DNA from: Runella zeae DSM 19591
GTDB taxonomy: Bacteria > Bacteroidota > Bacteroidia > Cytophagales > Spirosomataceae
Length of the DNA: 64,000 nt
NCBI RefSeq assembly: GCF_000423565.1
Contig: NZ_AUIF01000035.1
Location: 62,001-126,000, forward strand
Direction of reading: 5' to 3'
Positions 8,899-17,786 of this stretch are shown piece after piece. The translations under genes were made by a program, and so were the position numbers. The notes beneath the pieces are model-generated. The model was not told the DNA's origin. It saw only the letters and a list, made by a program, of their open reading frames with translations, and ran no database searches. How positions within the stretch are numbered: the stretch's first letter is position 1; each line of letters opens with the position of its first letter.

Positions 8899-10154
8899 TA
8901 AAAGCCAATAACATAGGACTTGAAGTTTCGGCCTCAATCACAACCGACGCTTGTAGTCAGAAACTAAGAAATCTGGCTTTTGTGCTTTGCATGTTCAGCT
9001 ATTTGTTTGGAGGGTCGGTAGCCACGCTCATGTCGGTTTATTTACCAGTGGCTATTCCTGAACTTTTAGGAGAAAAGCAAATCACTGAAGAGCATATGGG
9101 CGAAATTGGAGCCTATATTGGTGCTGCTTTTTTGTATGGATGGGGTATAGGAGGGCTGATGTTTGGCGTAGTGAGCGACCGCATAGGGCGAGTTAAATCC
9201 TTGACTCTTGCTACAGGCTTATACGGTATAGCCACTTTACTTACAGTCTTTGTTTCTCATTGGTACATGCTGATAGGGTGCCGATTTGTGGCCGGAATGG
9301 GAATCGGCGGAGTATTGTTGATTTCGACGGTGTATTTATCGGAAATCTGGCCTGTACGTACCCGTCCCGTTATTTTGGGGGTTTTGGCAGTGGCGTTCCC
9401 GATTGGCATTGTCACTAGTGGCGGTATTAATATACTCTTTGCGCATTGGCGAGATGCTTTTTGGGTGGGTGTGATTCCTGTTCTAACTGCCTTGACTATG
9501 AGTAGGTGGCTACCTGAGTCTGAGGCATGGAAAAGCGCTCAGGAAAGGTATCATAGCAATACTGCCAATTTGTGGGATGCCACCAATCGCCCCAACCTTC
9601 TCAAGGGGACTGTTATTTTTGGGTCTGTTTTGATTGGGTTGTGGGGCATATTCTCTTGGATTCCGACTTGGGTACAGTCCTTGCTTCCCTCAGGGCACAC
9701 TGGACAGCAAGAGCGAGGGATGACCATGATGTTGCTGGGCATAGGGGGAATTGTAGGAGGAGCAGTTTCAGGTTTTCTAGTAAAAGCAATAGGGGCTCGA
9801 AAGTCGCTCATTTTTGCTTTTTTGGGCTGTGCTTGTATGTCATTTGTGTTGTTTTTGAGCAATACCCTTTTTAGCCCCATCGTATATCTTGAAATGGCGT
9901 TTTTAGCCTTGTTTTTTGGGATAAGTCAGGGGGTTCTTTCGAGCTATATTCCGCAATTGTTCCCGACTGTTATCAGAGCAACTGCGGCTGGCTTTTGCTT
10001 CAACATTGGACGTTTCTTTACGGCGACCTCCGTATTTTTTGTGGGGGCAATGGTAGCTTTTTTTGGAGGACTAAGCCATGCTCTGTTGACTTTTTCGGTG
10101 GCCTTTTTGGTGGCTTTGATAGCAGCATTTGTCGGTAAAAAGGTTGATAAATAG
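8895..10154 (+). CDS. MFS transporter
   Basis: 419 residues with 12 predicted membrane helices. The MFS motif A is clear between helices 2 and 3 (GVVSDRIGRVKSL, residues 91-103), and the helix 4-5 region has GCRFVAGMGIGGVLLISTVYLSEIWP, a pattern of the sugar/aromatic-acid porter subfamilies (SP, AAHS). It sits in the inner membrane and probably moves a small organic anion or sugar with protons. The ATGA overlap with the preceding TonB receptor implies translational coupling, and two CMD genes follow, suggesting that the imported compound is processed by them or that they protect against it. Confidence 0.9.
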   Translation: MIKANNIGLEVSASITTDACSQKLRNLAFVLCMFSYLFGGSVATLMSVYLPVAIPELLGEKQITEEHMGEIGAYIGAAFLYGWGIGGLMFGVVSDRIGRVKSLTLATGLYGIATLLTVFVSHWYMLIGCRFVAGMGIGGVLLISTVYLSEIWPVRTRPVILGVLAVAFPIGIVTSGGINILFAHWRDAFWVGVIPVLTALTMSRWLPESEAWKSAQERYHSNTANLWDATNRPNLLKGTVIFGSVLIGLWGIFSWIPTWVQSLLPSGHTGQQERGMTMMLLGIGGIVGGAVSGFLVKAIGARKSLIFAFLGCACMSFVLFLSNTLFSPIVYLEMAFLALFFGISQGVLSSYIPQLFPTVIRATAAGFCFNIGRFFTATSVFFVGAMVAFFGGLSHALLTFSVAFLVALIAAFVGKKVDK

Positions 10155-10196
10155 AAGTTTAAGGTAAACTCGTACACATTCAAATTTTGTAAAAAC

Positions 10197-10748
10197 ATGC
10201 CACATATTACACTTCCTGAAGGTTTGGCTGGTATTAGAAGTTTAGCAGCTTATCGTCCTGATACGGGAGCTGCTTTATATGCTTTAGCAGAGGCTCTTTT
10301 AAGGGGACCAGAATCGTCATTTAGTCAAGCCGAGGCAGAGCTTATCGCCACTTTTACTTCTTCTCAAAACGAATGTACTTTCTGTACGTGTAGTCATGCC
10401 GCAGCGGCGAGGTACTTGTTTAATCAAGATAAATCGATGGTAGATGCGGTGATTGAAAATTATGAAACAGCTCCGATTTCGAAAAAAATGAAGGCGCTTT
10501 TGGCGATTGCTAAGTGTGTGCAGCAAGATGCCCGCACCGTAACCGACGAATTGGTAGCTAATGCACGCTTAGTAGGTGCTACCGACCGCCAAATTCATGA
10601 TACGGTCTTGATTGCCGCCACTTTTTGTATGTTCAATCGCTATGTGGATGGCTTGGCTACGGTTACACCGCTAGGACTTGAAGCCTATGAACCAATGGGC
10701 AAACGGATGGCCACTTTGGGCTATGTACCTCCTAAACCAATCAAGTAG
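10197..10748 (+). CDS. carboxymuconolactone decarboxylase (AhpD-like) protein, copy 2
   Basis: 183 residues, no signal peptide. The active-site segment NECTFCTCSHAAA has the canonical CX2CX3H arrangement (Cys60, Cys63, His67) plus an extra Cys65. The C-terminal block IHDTVLIAATFCMFNRYVDG is nearly identical to copy 3. It lies 42 bp after the MFS gene and 30 bp before copy 3, so the three belong to one transcript. By family it should be a cytoplasmic peroxidase-like or alkylhydroperoxidase-type enzyme needing a thiol reductant; the substrate is unknown. Confidence 0.88.
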   Translation: MPHITLPEGLAGIRSLAAYRPDTGAALYALAEALLRGPESSFSQAEAELIATFTSSQNECTFCTCSHAAAARYLFNQDKSMVDAVIENYETAPISKKMKALLAIAKCVQQDARTVTDELVANARLVGATDRQIHDTVLIAATFCMFNRYVDGLATVTPLGLEAYEPMGKRMATLGYVPPKPIK

Positions 10749-10778
10749 ATTTTAAAAAAATTAAAAAATAAAAAAGTA

Positions 10779-11342
10779 ATGCCACATATATCATTGCCCG
10801 AAGGGATGCCTGGCATATTAGGCCCCATGAATTTTAGCCCTGAAACGGCCGCCCCGATGAATGCATTGGCCAATGCGCTTTTGCAAACCGATGAAGGGTT
10901 GAGTAGAGGGGAAAGAGAGCTAATCGCGACATATGTATCCTCCGAAAATGACTGTTTTTTTTGCCAGACCATTCATGGTGCCGTGGCTAGTCATTATTTG
11001 GGCGACGCAGATGGGTCGTTTGTGAAAGCGGTCAAATGTGATTTTGAGCAAACTACCCTCTCTGATAAGATGAAGGCCTTGCTTTCAATCGCTGGGAGCG
11101 TGCAAAAAGGAGGTAAAAATGTGACTATTGAACAAGTAGAGGCGGCAAAAAAACAAGGTGCTACCGACAAAGACATTCATGACACCGTCTTGATTGCGGC
11201 GGCTTTTTGTATGTTTAATCGCTATGTGGATGGTCTGGCTACCACTGCCCCTACAGAAGAAAATGTGTACCGATTGCGCGCATTGCGGATTGCCAACGAT
11301 GGGTATTCGGCATCTGCACCCTACGCGCCTGTTACATCATAG
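10779..11342 (+). CDS. carboxymuconolactone decarboxylase (AhpD-like) protein, copy 3
   Basis: 187 residues, cytoplasmic. The start MPHISLPEGMPGI matches the paralogs. The segment NDCFFCQTIH is canonical (Cys59, Cys62, His66, with Asp58 before the first cysteine), so this copy is the best candidate for a fully active thiol peroxidase of the AhpD type. LSRGERELIATYVSS and IHDTVLIAAAFCMFNRYVDG are the other conserved family blocks. It is followed after 15 bp by an intrinsic terminator, which makes it the last gene of the first envelope operon. Confidence 0.9.
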   Translation: MPHISLPEGMPGILGPMNFSPETAAPMNALANALLQTDEGLSRGERELIATYVSSENDCFFCQTIHGAVASHYLGDADGSFVKAVKCDFEQTTLSDKMKALLSIAGSVQKGGKNVTIEQVEAAKKQGATDKDIHDTVLIAAAFCMFNRYVDGLATTAPTEENVYRLRALRIANDGYSASAPYAPVTS

Positions 11343-11357
11343 GTTGAATGACTGGAC

Positions 11358-11386
11358 AAAGGCCCCAGTATGTTGCTGGGGCTTTT
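11358..11386 (+). terminator. intrinsic terminator after the CMD genes
   Basis: GC-rich stem with arms GGCCCCAG and CTGGGGCT around a TATGTTG loop, followed by TTTT. It lies 15 bp after the third CMD stop codon and 40 bp before the DUF3179 start. Confidence 0.75.
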
Positions 11387-11426
11387 CTGAAAAATGAATC
11401 TAAAAGTGCTTCAAAAACAATGACTT

Positions 11427-12590
11427 ATGAGAGTAGTTTTTTATATCGGTATTATTGGTTTGGTGCTGTTTGAAATAGCCAATGTGTATTTTATTATGCC
11501 CATGCCCGGTAGTCAACGTATAAACAGCATCGACATCGCTTATTTTTTGCACACTTGGCGCTGGGTTTTTCGGGCTATTTTTGGGGTTATGGTTTTGGCG
11601 GGGGCTTGGTCTTTGTTTCAGAATAAATCATCAAAAATTACCAAATGGATAGCGGGTAGCGTGCTGGGAGGGGCTTTGGTAGTGGTCTATGTGGCTAATT
11701 TCATCATGGCTGCCGACTCCATGTTTTATCAACCTTCCACTTTAGTTTTAAAGAATGCTGCCGAAAACAAAGTTGACCCGAAACGATTGGTAATTGGTGT
11801 TGAAATCAATGGACAAGCACGGGCTTATCCGATTCAATACATTGGCTATCATCATCAGGTTAGGGATACTTTGGGTGGAAAGCCTATCATTGTGACTTAC
11901 TGTACGGTTTGCCGTACAGGGAGGGTTTTTGAACCAATCGTCAACGGAAAATTGGAACATTTTCGCTTGGTAGGCATGGATCATTTCAACGCTATGTTTG
12001 AAGATAATACTACAGGTAGCTGGTGGAGACAAGCCAACGGTGAAGCAATCGCTGGTGAACTTAAAGGGCAAACGTTGCCCGAAGTAGATGTAGTTCAAGT
12101 GTCTCTTGCCCAGTGGTTTACTTATCACCCTCAGAGCTTAGTGATGCAGCCTGATACGAAGTTTCAGGAAAAATATGATTCGATGAGTACTTATGAATCA
12201 GGTAAAAAGAAATCGGCGCTTACTCGGCGCGATACTGCCTCGTGGAAAGAAAAATCGTGGGTAGTAGGTGTAGAAGTAAGTAGTGGCACCAAAGCCTATG
12301 ACTGGAATGATTTGCAACGAGCCAAAGTAATCAACGATATGATTGGGTATTTGCCTATTACGCTTCTGCTTTCTTCTGATAAGCAAAGTTTTGTGGCCTT
12401 ACGACGTGCTACACCCGGACAAAGACTTGCCCTTCAAAACGATACTATCATTGATGCAGGAGGAATAAAATACACCCTCCTCGGAAAATCACTCCAACCG
12501 ACGCACCCCGACTTAGTAAGGGTGAACGCTTATCAGGAATATTGGCACAGTTGGCGTACTTTTCATCCTGATACGCAGCAGTATAAATAA
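11427..12590 (+). CDS. DUF3179 domain membrane protein
   Basis: 387 residues. The N-terminal 95 residues hold three membrane helices (about 3-25, 48-65 and 75-97). The rest is a DUF3179 domain: VIGVEINGQARAYPIQYIGYHH, then VTYCTVCRTGRVFEP with a CXXC pair (Cys159, Cys162), then GMDHFNAMFEDNTTGSWWRQ and ATPGQRLALQ. DUF3179 has no established reaction; the conserved cysteines and histidines suggest metal or redox chemistry (inference). The domain should face the periplasm. It stands between a terminator upstream and a sigma-54-like site immediately downstream, so it may be its own unit. Confidence 0.88.
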   Translation: MRVVFYIGIIGLVLFEIANVYFIMPMPGSQRINSIDIAYFLHTWRWVFRAIFGVMVLAGAWSLFQNKSSKITKWIAGSVLGGALVVVYVANFIMAADSMFYQPSTLVLKNAAENKVDPKRLVIGVEINGQARAYPIQYIGYHHQVRDTLGGKPIIVTYCTVCRTGRVFEPIVNGKLEHFRLVGMDHFNAMFEDNTTGSWWRQANGEAIAGELKGQTLPEVDVVQVSLAQWFTYHPQSLVMQPDTKFQEKYDSMSTYESGKKKSALTRRDTASWKEKSWVVGVEVSSGTKAYDWNDLQRAKVINDMIGYLPITLLLSSDKQSFVALRRATPGQRLALQNDTIIDAGGIKYTLLGKSLQPTHPDLVRVNAYQEYWHSWRTFHPDTQQYK

Positions 12591-12592
12591 TT

Positions 12593-12609
12593 TTGGCACG
12601 ATAATTGTT
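12593..12609 (+). promoter_or_regulatory. sigma-54-type (-24/-12) promoter-like site
   Basis: TTGGCACG, 4 bases, then TTGTT, starting 2 bases after the DUF3179 stop. Consensus is TTGGCACG-N4-TTGCA/T, and the GG-N10-G(C) spacing is exact; the only departure is GT instead of GC at -12. It lies about 48 bp before the TonB receptor ATG. Plausible promoter for the 12.7-16.7 kb genes; an RpoN activator gene is not seen in this window. Confidence 0.5.
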
Positions 12610-12656
12610 ATACAATAAATAATGTCCTGTTTTACAGCAGGATAGACCTCTAACTC

Positions 12657-14840
12657 ATGAAAAGAATCTACACTGTTATTGCGATGTTAATAGCATTCTA
12701 TGGTACAAATGCTCAAACCATGAAAAGTGATTCGGCACGTGTTCTTAAGGAAATTGAAATCATTGGTACTCGTCAACGAATTCAAATTGAGCGCTTGCCA
12801 GATAGACAAGGAACCTATCTTTATGCAGGTAAGAAAAATGAAGTGATACAGCTTGGGGGTATTAATGCAAATATTGCTGAACGTACTCCTCGACAAATGT
12901 TTGCAAAAATACCGGGGGTGTTTGTATATGATATGGATGGCTCTGGCAATCAAATCAATTTTTCTACGCGTGGTCTTGATCCTCACCGTAGTTGGGAATT
13001 TAATATGCGTTATAATGGAGTCATTGGAAATACTGATATGTACGGCTACCCTGCAAGTCACTATAATCCACCCGCAGAGTCGTTTGAGCGGGTAGAAATT
13101 GTACGCGGAACAGGCTCTTTGCAGTATGGTGCGCAGTTTGGGGGCATGATTAATTATGTATCCAAACAGGCCGATACTACCAAAAGATTTGGGTTTGAAA
13201 GTATCAATTCGGTGGGTTCATTTGGCCTTTTTAGTTCTTACAATGCGATAGGTGGCAAGGTCGGGAAATTGACTTATTATGCTTATTATCACCGCCGAAA
13301 CTCCAATGGTTATCGTAAAAACAGCCGTTCCGAAGCACAAGCACAGTTGGTGAGATTGCAGTATGATTTTTCGTCGAAGCTTTCGCTCAAGGCGGAAGTA
13401 GGGCATACCGACTATGTGTATCAGATACCTGGCCCTCTCACCGATAGTATGTTTGCTGCCAATCCTCGCATGTCTACACGGTCGCGAAATTATTATCAGC
13501 CCGATATTTATTTGCCTTCCCTGACGCTTGATTGGCAACTTAGCCCCCGTACTCGTTTGTTATGGACAAACTCTATGGTGTTAGGTTTCCGAAACAGTGT
13601 CATGATTGATGCCTTTGCTACCGTAAAAGACGCTATCGACCCTGCCACTGGCGATTACAAAAACCGTCAGGTAGATGTTGATAAGTTTAATAGTTTTACC
13701 TCGGAGCTGCGATTGTCGCATCAATATCAGTTGGGAGCTATGAGTAGTACGGTGGTGGGAGGCATACAAATCATGAGCAACGACCTCAACCGCCGACAAA
13801 TGGGAAAAGGAACCACCGGAAGTGATTATGATTTGACGCTTGTCGTACCCAATGATTGGGGACGCGATATGCACTTCCGCACCAAAAACGTAGCGATTTT
13901 TGTTGAAAACTTGCTCTATATCACACCAAAATGGTCAATTTCACCGGGATTTCGGGTGGAAAGCGGTCAAACAGACTTCTCAGGATACATACGATATCTA
14001 AAGCCCGAAGTAGTTCCTAATAGCATTCCGCACCGATTTCCGTTGTTTGGGATGAGTACTCAGTACCAACTCAATCACCAAAATCGGATTTATGGTGGAT
14101 TTTCGCAGGCTTATCGCCCCGTGATTTTGAAAGACATTGTGCCGGCGTCGGTACTAGAGCGTGCCGACAAAAACCTCAAAGATGCCAATGGGTATAATGC
14201 CGAAATTGGGTTGAGTGGGCGCACGGGGCGTTTGCATTATGACATAAGTGCGTTTTTGCTCCAATACAACAACCGACTCGGTAGCCTCCTCCTAAATGAC
14301 CCCGACGGGACGGCTTATATTTTTCGTACCAATATTGGCGATAGCCGTACCAAAGGGCTGGAGATGTACATAGAATATGAGTTTATTCATAACAACAAAA
14401 CCCGCTTGTCGGCCTTTACTTCTACGGCGTTGATGGATGCTCGTTATGTCAATGGAAAAATAAGTAATGGTAAAGAAAATCAGGATGTGAGTGGTAATGC
14501 GGTAGAATCAGTACCCAAATGGACAAGCCGAAATGGTATCGAATTCAATCACCGTTGGTTAAGTGGTACTTTGCTGGTGAGCTATGTTGACAAAAGTTTC
14601 GCTGATGCTTTTAATACTGTTAAGCCCACCGCCAATGGCGCACGGGGGCTAGTGCCTAGTTATACATTGGTCGATCTAAATACGACCTTTCATCTTACCA
14701 ACCGCTATACTGTAAGATTTGGTATCAATAACCTGCTCAATAAAAGCTATTTTACAAAACGTCCTACATTCTATCCCGGGCCGGGTATTTGGCCTTCTGA
14801 TGGGCGTAGTATCGTAGCTACGGTGGGAATAAAGATATAG
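12657..14840 (+). CDS. TonB-dependent receptor (siderophore/cofactor type)
   Basis: 727 residues with signal peptide (1-20, ending TNAQ). There is no carboxypeptidase-like or STN extension; the plug starts right after a short linker (IEIIGTRQRIQIERLPDR) and contains the usual blocks IPGVFVYDMDGSGNQINFSTRGLDPHRS and VEIVRGTGSLQYGAQFGGMINYV. The barrel ends with a TonB C-terminal signature (TVRFGINNLLNKSYFTKRP ... IVATVGIKI). Size and layout match FecA/ferric-chelate or cobalamin-type receptors rather than SusC. It is likely transcribed from the sigma-54-like site just upstream, together with the haloperoxidase gene that follows. Confidence 0.92.
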   Translation: MKRIYTVIAMLIAFYGTNAQTMKSDSARVLKEIEIIGTRQRIQIERLPDRQGTYLYAGKKNEVIQLGGINANIAERTPRQMFAKIPGVFVYDMDGSGNQINFSTRGLDPHRSWEFNMRYNGVIGNTDMYGYPASHYNPPAESFERVEIVRGTGSLQYGAQFGGMINYVSKQADTTKRFGFESINSVGSFGLFSSYNAIGGKVGKLTYYAYYHRRNSNGYRKNSRSEAQAQLVRLQYDFSSKLSLKAEVGHTDYVYQIPGPLTDSMFAANPRMSTRSRNYYQPDIYLPSLTLDWQLSPRTRLLWTNSMVLGFRNSVMIDAFATVKDAIDPATGDYKNRQVDVDKFNSFTSELRLSHQYQLGAMSSTVVGGIQIMSNDLNRRQMGKGTTGSDYDLTLVVPNDWGRDMHFRTKNVAIFVENLLYITPKWSISPGFRVESGQTDFSGYIRYLKPEVVPNSIPHRFPLFGMSTQYQLNHQNRIYGGFSQAYRPVILKDIVPASVLERADKNLKDANGYNAEIGLSGRTGRLHYDISAFLLQYNNRLGSLLLNDPDGTAYIFRTNIGDSRTKGLEMYIEYEFIHNNKTRLSAFTSTALMDARYVNGKISNGKENQDVSGNAVESVPKWTSRNGIEFNHRWLSGTLLVSYVDKSFADAFNTVKPTANGARGLVPSYTLVDLNTTFHLTNRYTVRFGINNLLNKSYFTKRPTFYPGPGIWPSDGRSIVATVGIKI

Positions 14841-14956
14841 AAAAGTCATTTTCGATTTTGTATTCTATTTTTTAGCTGTAGCAATCGGGCAGCAGGGTAG
14901 TTTTCAACTTGCTTGACAATGGCGCTGTCCGCTTGTTTTTAAACCTAGTTTCTTTT

Positions 14957-16315
14957 ATGAAAAATTTGTTATTTACTGTGTTGAGCGTTGTACTGATTAT
15001 GGGTAGTTGTACCAATAGTGACGTAGTAACGCCCCAAAAAGCCAACCATGTTTCAGAATATTCAGCAGACTTCTTGCGTGAATGGTTCAAACTTGAATGC
15101 CGCGTAGTGAAAGAAACAGCGGGATTTTTGCCTCCTCAAGCTTCACGGGCTTTTGGATATGTAGGTATTACAGCCTACGAAGCTGTATATAGTGGTATTC
15201 CAGATGCCAAACCTTTGGCTGGTCAAATCAATCGATTACTTAGAGCTGACATGCCTACTCCTCTGACGCTCAATGTGCGCTATCACTGGGGAATAGTAGT
15301 CAATGCCGCAGTAGCTGATATGATGCGCTATATGTTTGACAAAAACCTGAGCCCTGCCAATTTAGAAAAAATCGATGCTTTGGAGGCGCAGTATTACAAT
15401 GAGTTTAAGGGAACGACTTCACAAATCCTTGCTGATGAATCAGTAAAGCATGGTAAAGCAGTAGCCACCGCTATTTATGAATATTCAAAGTCGGATGGTG
15501 GTCATGATTCTTACCTCAATCCTTTTTCAAGACCTTTTACGCCCGTTACGGGAATTGATAAGTGGGTTCCTACTGATGCCAAAAACGCGACTCCTTTGAG
15601 TCCTTATTGGTACAAGTGCCGTCCTATCATCGCCTCCAATATGCAATATGCCACTCCTTCCAAGCCTATTGCCTTTTCGGTAGATAAGGAATCGGCTTTT
15701 TATAAACAAGCCGAACAAGTCTATAATCAGGTCAAAACCAACACTAAAGACCAAATCGAAATCGCTAAGTTTTGGGCTGATGATCCTTTTGCTACTTGTA
15801 CACCTACAGGGCATACTTTCAATATCATGACGCAGCTTTTGGAAGAAACCAACGCCACTCTTGAAAAAGCAGTAGTAGGTTATGCCATGCTTGGCATTGG
15901 TGAAATTGACGCCTTTATTGCTTGTTGGAAAGCCAAATATGACTATTCATTGATTCGTCCGGTGTCTTATATTCAAAAATACATCGACCCTAACTTCAAT
16001 ACTGTTATTGGTACGCCGGCTTTTCCCGCTTACACTTCGGGACACGCAACGGAGATTGGGGTGGGGGAGAAAATCTTCATTAAGCTTTTTACGAATGGCG
16101 ATGGAAATTATACGATTACTGACCGGTCGCAGGTACAACATGGTTTTCCACCACGCTCGTATAAAAATTTCAGCGAAATGGCGCTCGAATGCGCCAACTC
16201 TCGTCTGTATGGCGGTATTCATTACCAAATGGACAACCAAAAAGGTCTTGAAATGGGACGCGGTATTGGAGAAAATGTATATAAAGCCATTTCGTGGCCT
16301 CAAAATATTAAATAG
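14957..16315 (+). CDS. vanadium-dependent haloperoxidase / PAP2-superfamily lipoprotein, second copy
   Basis: 452 residues from ATG 14957, which opens a lipoprotein signal (MKNLLFTVLSVVLIMGSC, Cys18); an upstream in-frame ATG at 14909 would bury it. The three pocket motifs are complete: KX6RP (K327...R334-P335), the SGH triplet in PAYTSGH (361-363) and SRX5H (S415-R416...H422). It is a diverged paralog of the protein at 2703-4250: the motif spacing is similar and both share an IEIAKFWADD / ARIANYWADG segment. Probably periplasmic and lipid-anchored, either a haloperoxidase or a phosphatase. A small lipoprotein gene follows at 48 bp. Confidence 0.88.
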   Translation: MKNLLFTVLSVVLIMGSCTNSDVVTPQKANHVSEYSADFLREWFKLECRVVKETAGFLPPQASRAFGYVGITAYEAVYSGIPDAKPLAGQINRLLRADMPTPLTLNVRYHWGIVVNAAVADMMRYMFDKNLSPANLEKIDALEAQYYNEFKGTTSQILADESVKHGKAVATAIYEYSKSDGGHDSYLNPFSRPFTPVTGIDKWVPTDAKNATPLSPYWYKCRPIIASNMQYATPSKPIAFSVDKESAFYKQAEQVYNQVKTNTKDQIEIAKFWADDPFATCTPTGHTFNIMTQLLEETNATLEKAVVGYAMLGIGEIDAFIACWKAKYDYSLIRPVSYIQKYIDPNFNTVIGTPAFPAYTSGHATEIGVGEKIFIKLFTNGDGNYTITDRSQVQHGFPPRSYKNFSEMALECANSRLYGGIHYQMDNQKGLEMGRGIGENVYKAISWPQNIK

Positions 16316-16362
16316 TAACGACGGGGTTTTGCCTTTTCAACCCCCAAAATTTATCTATTGTC

Positions 16363-16743
16363 ATGAAAAAAAATCTGATTGTTGGAGTCATAATTCTCAT
16401 GATGGGCTGCCAACAAAATACTAAACAGCAGCTCGAAAAAGATGCCAAGCTCATGGCTACGCTCGAATGCGAAGCACGTCAATTGAAAGAATATCGCTTC
16501 AAAGTAGCCAATGATATTCGGTTTATGGAAGATTCCCTGATGAAAACAGGTAAGGCACTTACAGCCACTCAATCCAAAGAAATTGATTCTATACGAAATG
16601 AGCTAACCCTGCGAACGGGTGGATTGGCCGATAAAATCACCAAAACGATGGATAGCTTGTTTACGGTCCAATACAAAACCACCGAACAGCGACACGATTT
16701 TGACGTAGCAACCGAACGAATGCTTCAAGAAGTTTGTAAATAG
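16363..16743 (+). CDS. small coiled-coil lipoprotein, unknown function
   Basis: 126 residues. Lipoprotein signal MKKNLIVGVIILMMGC (Cys16), followed by a charged, almost wholly helical body with heptad-like leucines (QLEKDAKLMATLECEARQLK and EIDSIRNELTLR), which suggests a coiled coil. No catalytic motif. It follows the haloperoxidase gene at 48 bp and is closed by a terminator at its stop codon, so it is the last gene of that unit. Function unknown; a structural or partner-binding lipoprotein is plausible. Confidence 0.7.
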   Translation: MKKNLIVGVIILMMGCQQNTKQQLEKDAKLMATLECEARQLKEYRFKVANDIRFMEDSLMKTGKALTATQSKEIDSIRNELTLRTGGLADKITKTMDSLFTVQYKTTEQRHDFDVATERMLQEVCK

Positions 16744-16769
16744 GGAGGAGAAATTCTCCCTATTTTTTT
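16742..16769 (+). terminator. intrinsic terminator at the end of the second haloperoxidase unit
   Basis: Stem AGGGAG / CTCCCT (an alternative register pairs GGAGA with TCTCC), followed by seven T. It begins at the stop codon of the coiled-coil lipoprotein. The remaining roughly 250 bases to the next gene show no gene or clear motif. Confidence 0.7.
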
Positions 16770-17021
16770 GTTATGATTTATACTTTTTTAGTAAACAAAA
16801 TAACACTGGGGTAGTATATCATCCATAAGATAATCAACAAATTAGTCTCTGTGATACTCAGTGTAAAACTCCGAGCAACTCTGTGTCCAAAAAATTTGGG
16901 GATTACCTTATTTTCTCTTGAAAAAGAAGCGGGATGTTGTATAGATTAGTTTCAAGCAACAATTTTGCCTCATCACCGACGTTAATATCCTGTTTTTAAA
17001 AGTTGTTATTAAGATTTAATC

Positions 17022-17642
17022 ATGAGAAAAATCAATTTATTGTTAGTGCTTTTGACCGTTGGGCTGGTGTTTAATCGCTGCGCTGTTACCAAACAAATCT
17101 CTGAAGTAAAGACCTTGGGTGATTGTAAATATTCGATTGCTTCGGCCGACAATATCACCGTAGCAGGGATTGATATTCGTCAGTTCCAAAACCTCCAAGA
17201 TTTTGACTTGTCGCGTTCGCCGCAGCTTGCTTTGGCATTGCTAAGTAAGGAGGTGCCGCTCAAACTCCGCCTCAATCTTGACGTAACCAACCCTACCAAA
17301 CAACTTGCGGGTATTACGCAATTTGAGTATAAGGTTTTACTGTCTGAAAATGAGGTTTTTACGGGTTTTTGGGATCAACGTATCGAGGTACAACCCAATG
17401 GTGGTACTACGCGCGTACCTATGCAGCTTTCGACTAATGCCTACCGTCTTATCACGGATGCCAAAACTCGTGATTCGTTTGTAAATATGGTAGAAAATTT
17501 GTCTGGAAAACAAAATACCCAACCGTCTAAATTGACGATTAAACTTAAGCCGACGCTTGGAATTGGTAATTCTCAAATCAATTATCCTGGCTACATCACT
17601 ATCGAAAAAGAAGTAACCGCCAAAATGATTTCGGGCGAATAA
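17022..17642 (+). CDS. LEA-type-2/WHy-like lipoprotein
   Basis: 206 residues. Signal MRKINLLLVLLTVGLVFNRC with a possible lipidated Cys20 (the residue before it is Arg, an unusual lipobox, so plain secretion is also possible). The body has the features of LEA14/water-stress (WHy) domains: VPLKLRLNLDVTNPTKQLAGITQFEYKVLL is the typical strand pair with an N-P motif, followed by VQPNGGTTRVPMQLS. These domains are beta sandwiches of unclear function, often periplasmic. It converges with a GMC oxidoreductase gene, and a large palindrome lies between the two ends. Confidence 0.65.
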   Translation: MRKINLLLVLLTVGLVFNRCAVTKQISEVKTLGDCKYSIASADNITVAGIDIRQFQNLQDFDLSRSPQLALALLSKEVPLKLRLNLDVTNPTKQLAGITQFEYKVLLSENEVFTGFWDQRIEVQPNGGTTRVPMQLSTNAYRLITDAKTRDSFVNMVENLSGKQNTQPSKLTIKLKPTLGIGNSQINYPGYITIEKEVTAKMISGE

Positions 17643-17749
17643 GGAAAGTCCTACTAAATTTTCAAAACTTGGTTGAAATTTAGTCCTTCAACATTCCCTC
17701 TTCTTTTAAGAGCGCGTGCAACAACCTTGGCAAAGAGGCTACAAACTTT

Positions 17750-17782
17750 AACGCAGGCAACGTTCAGAACGTTGCCTGCGTT
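17750..17782. repeat. 33-bp perfect palindrome, intergenic repeat family
   Basis: Two 16-base arms, AACGCAGGCAACGTTC and GAACGTTGCCTGCGTT, around a single A. It lies 4 bp from the end of the GMC gene (minus strand) and about 108 bp after the end of the plus-strand lipoprotein gene, i.e. between convergent genes. The same element recurs at 21050, 21203 and 21356, and a variant is at 21406. Likely a REP-like element or a bidirectional terminator. Confidence 0.85.
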
Positions 17783-17786
17783 GGGG

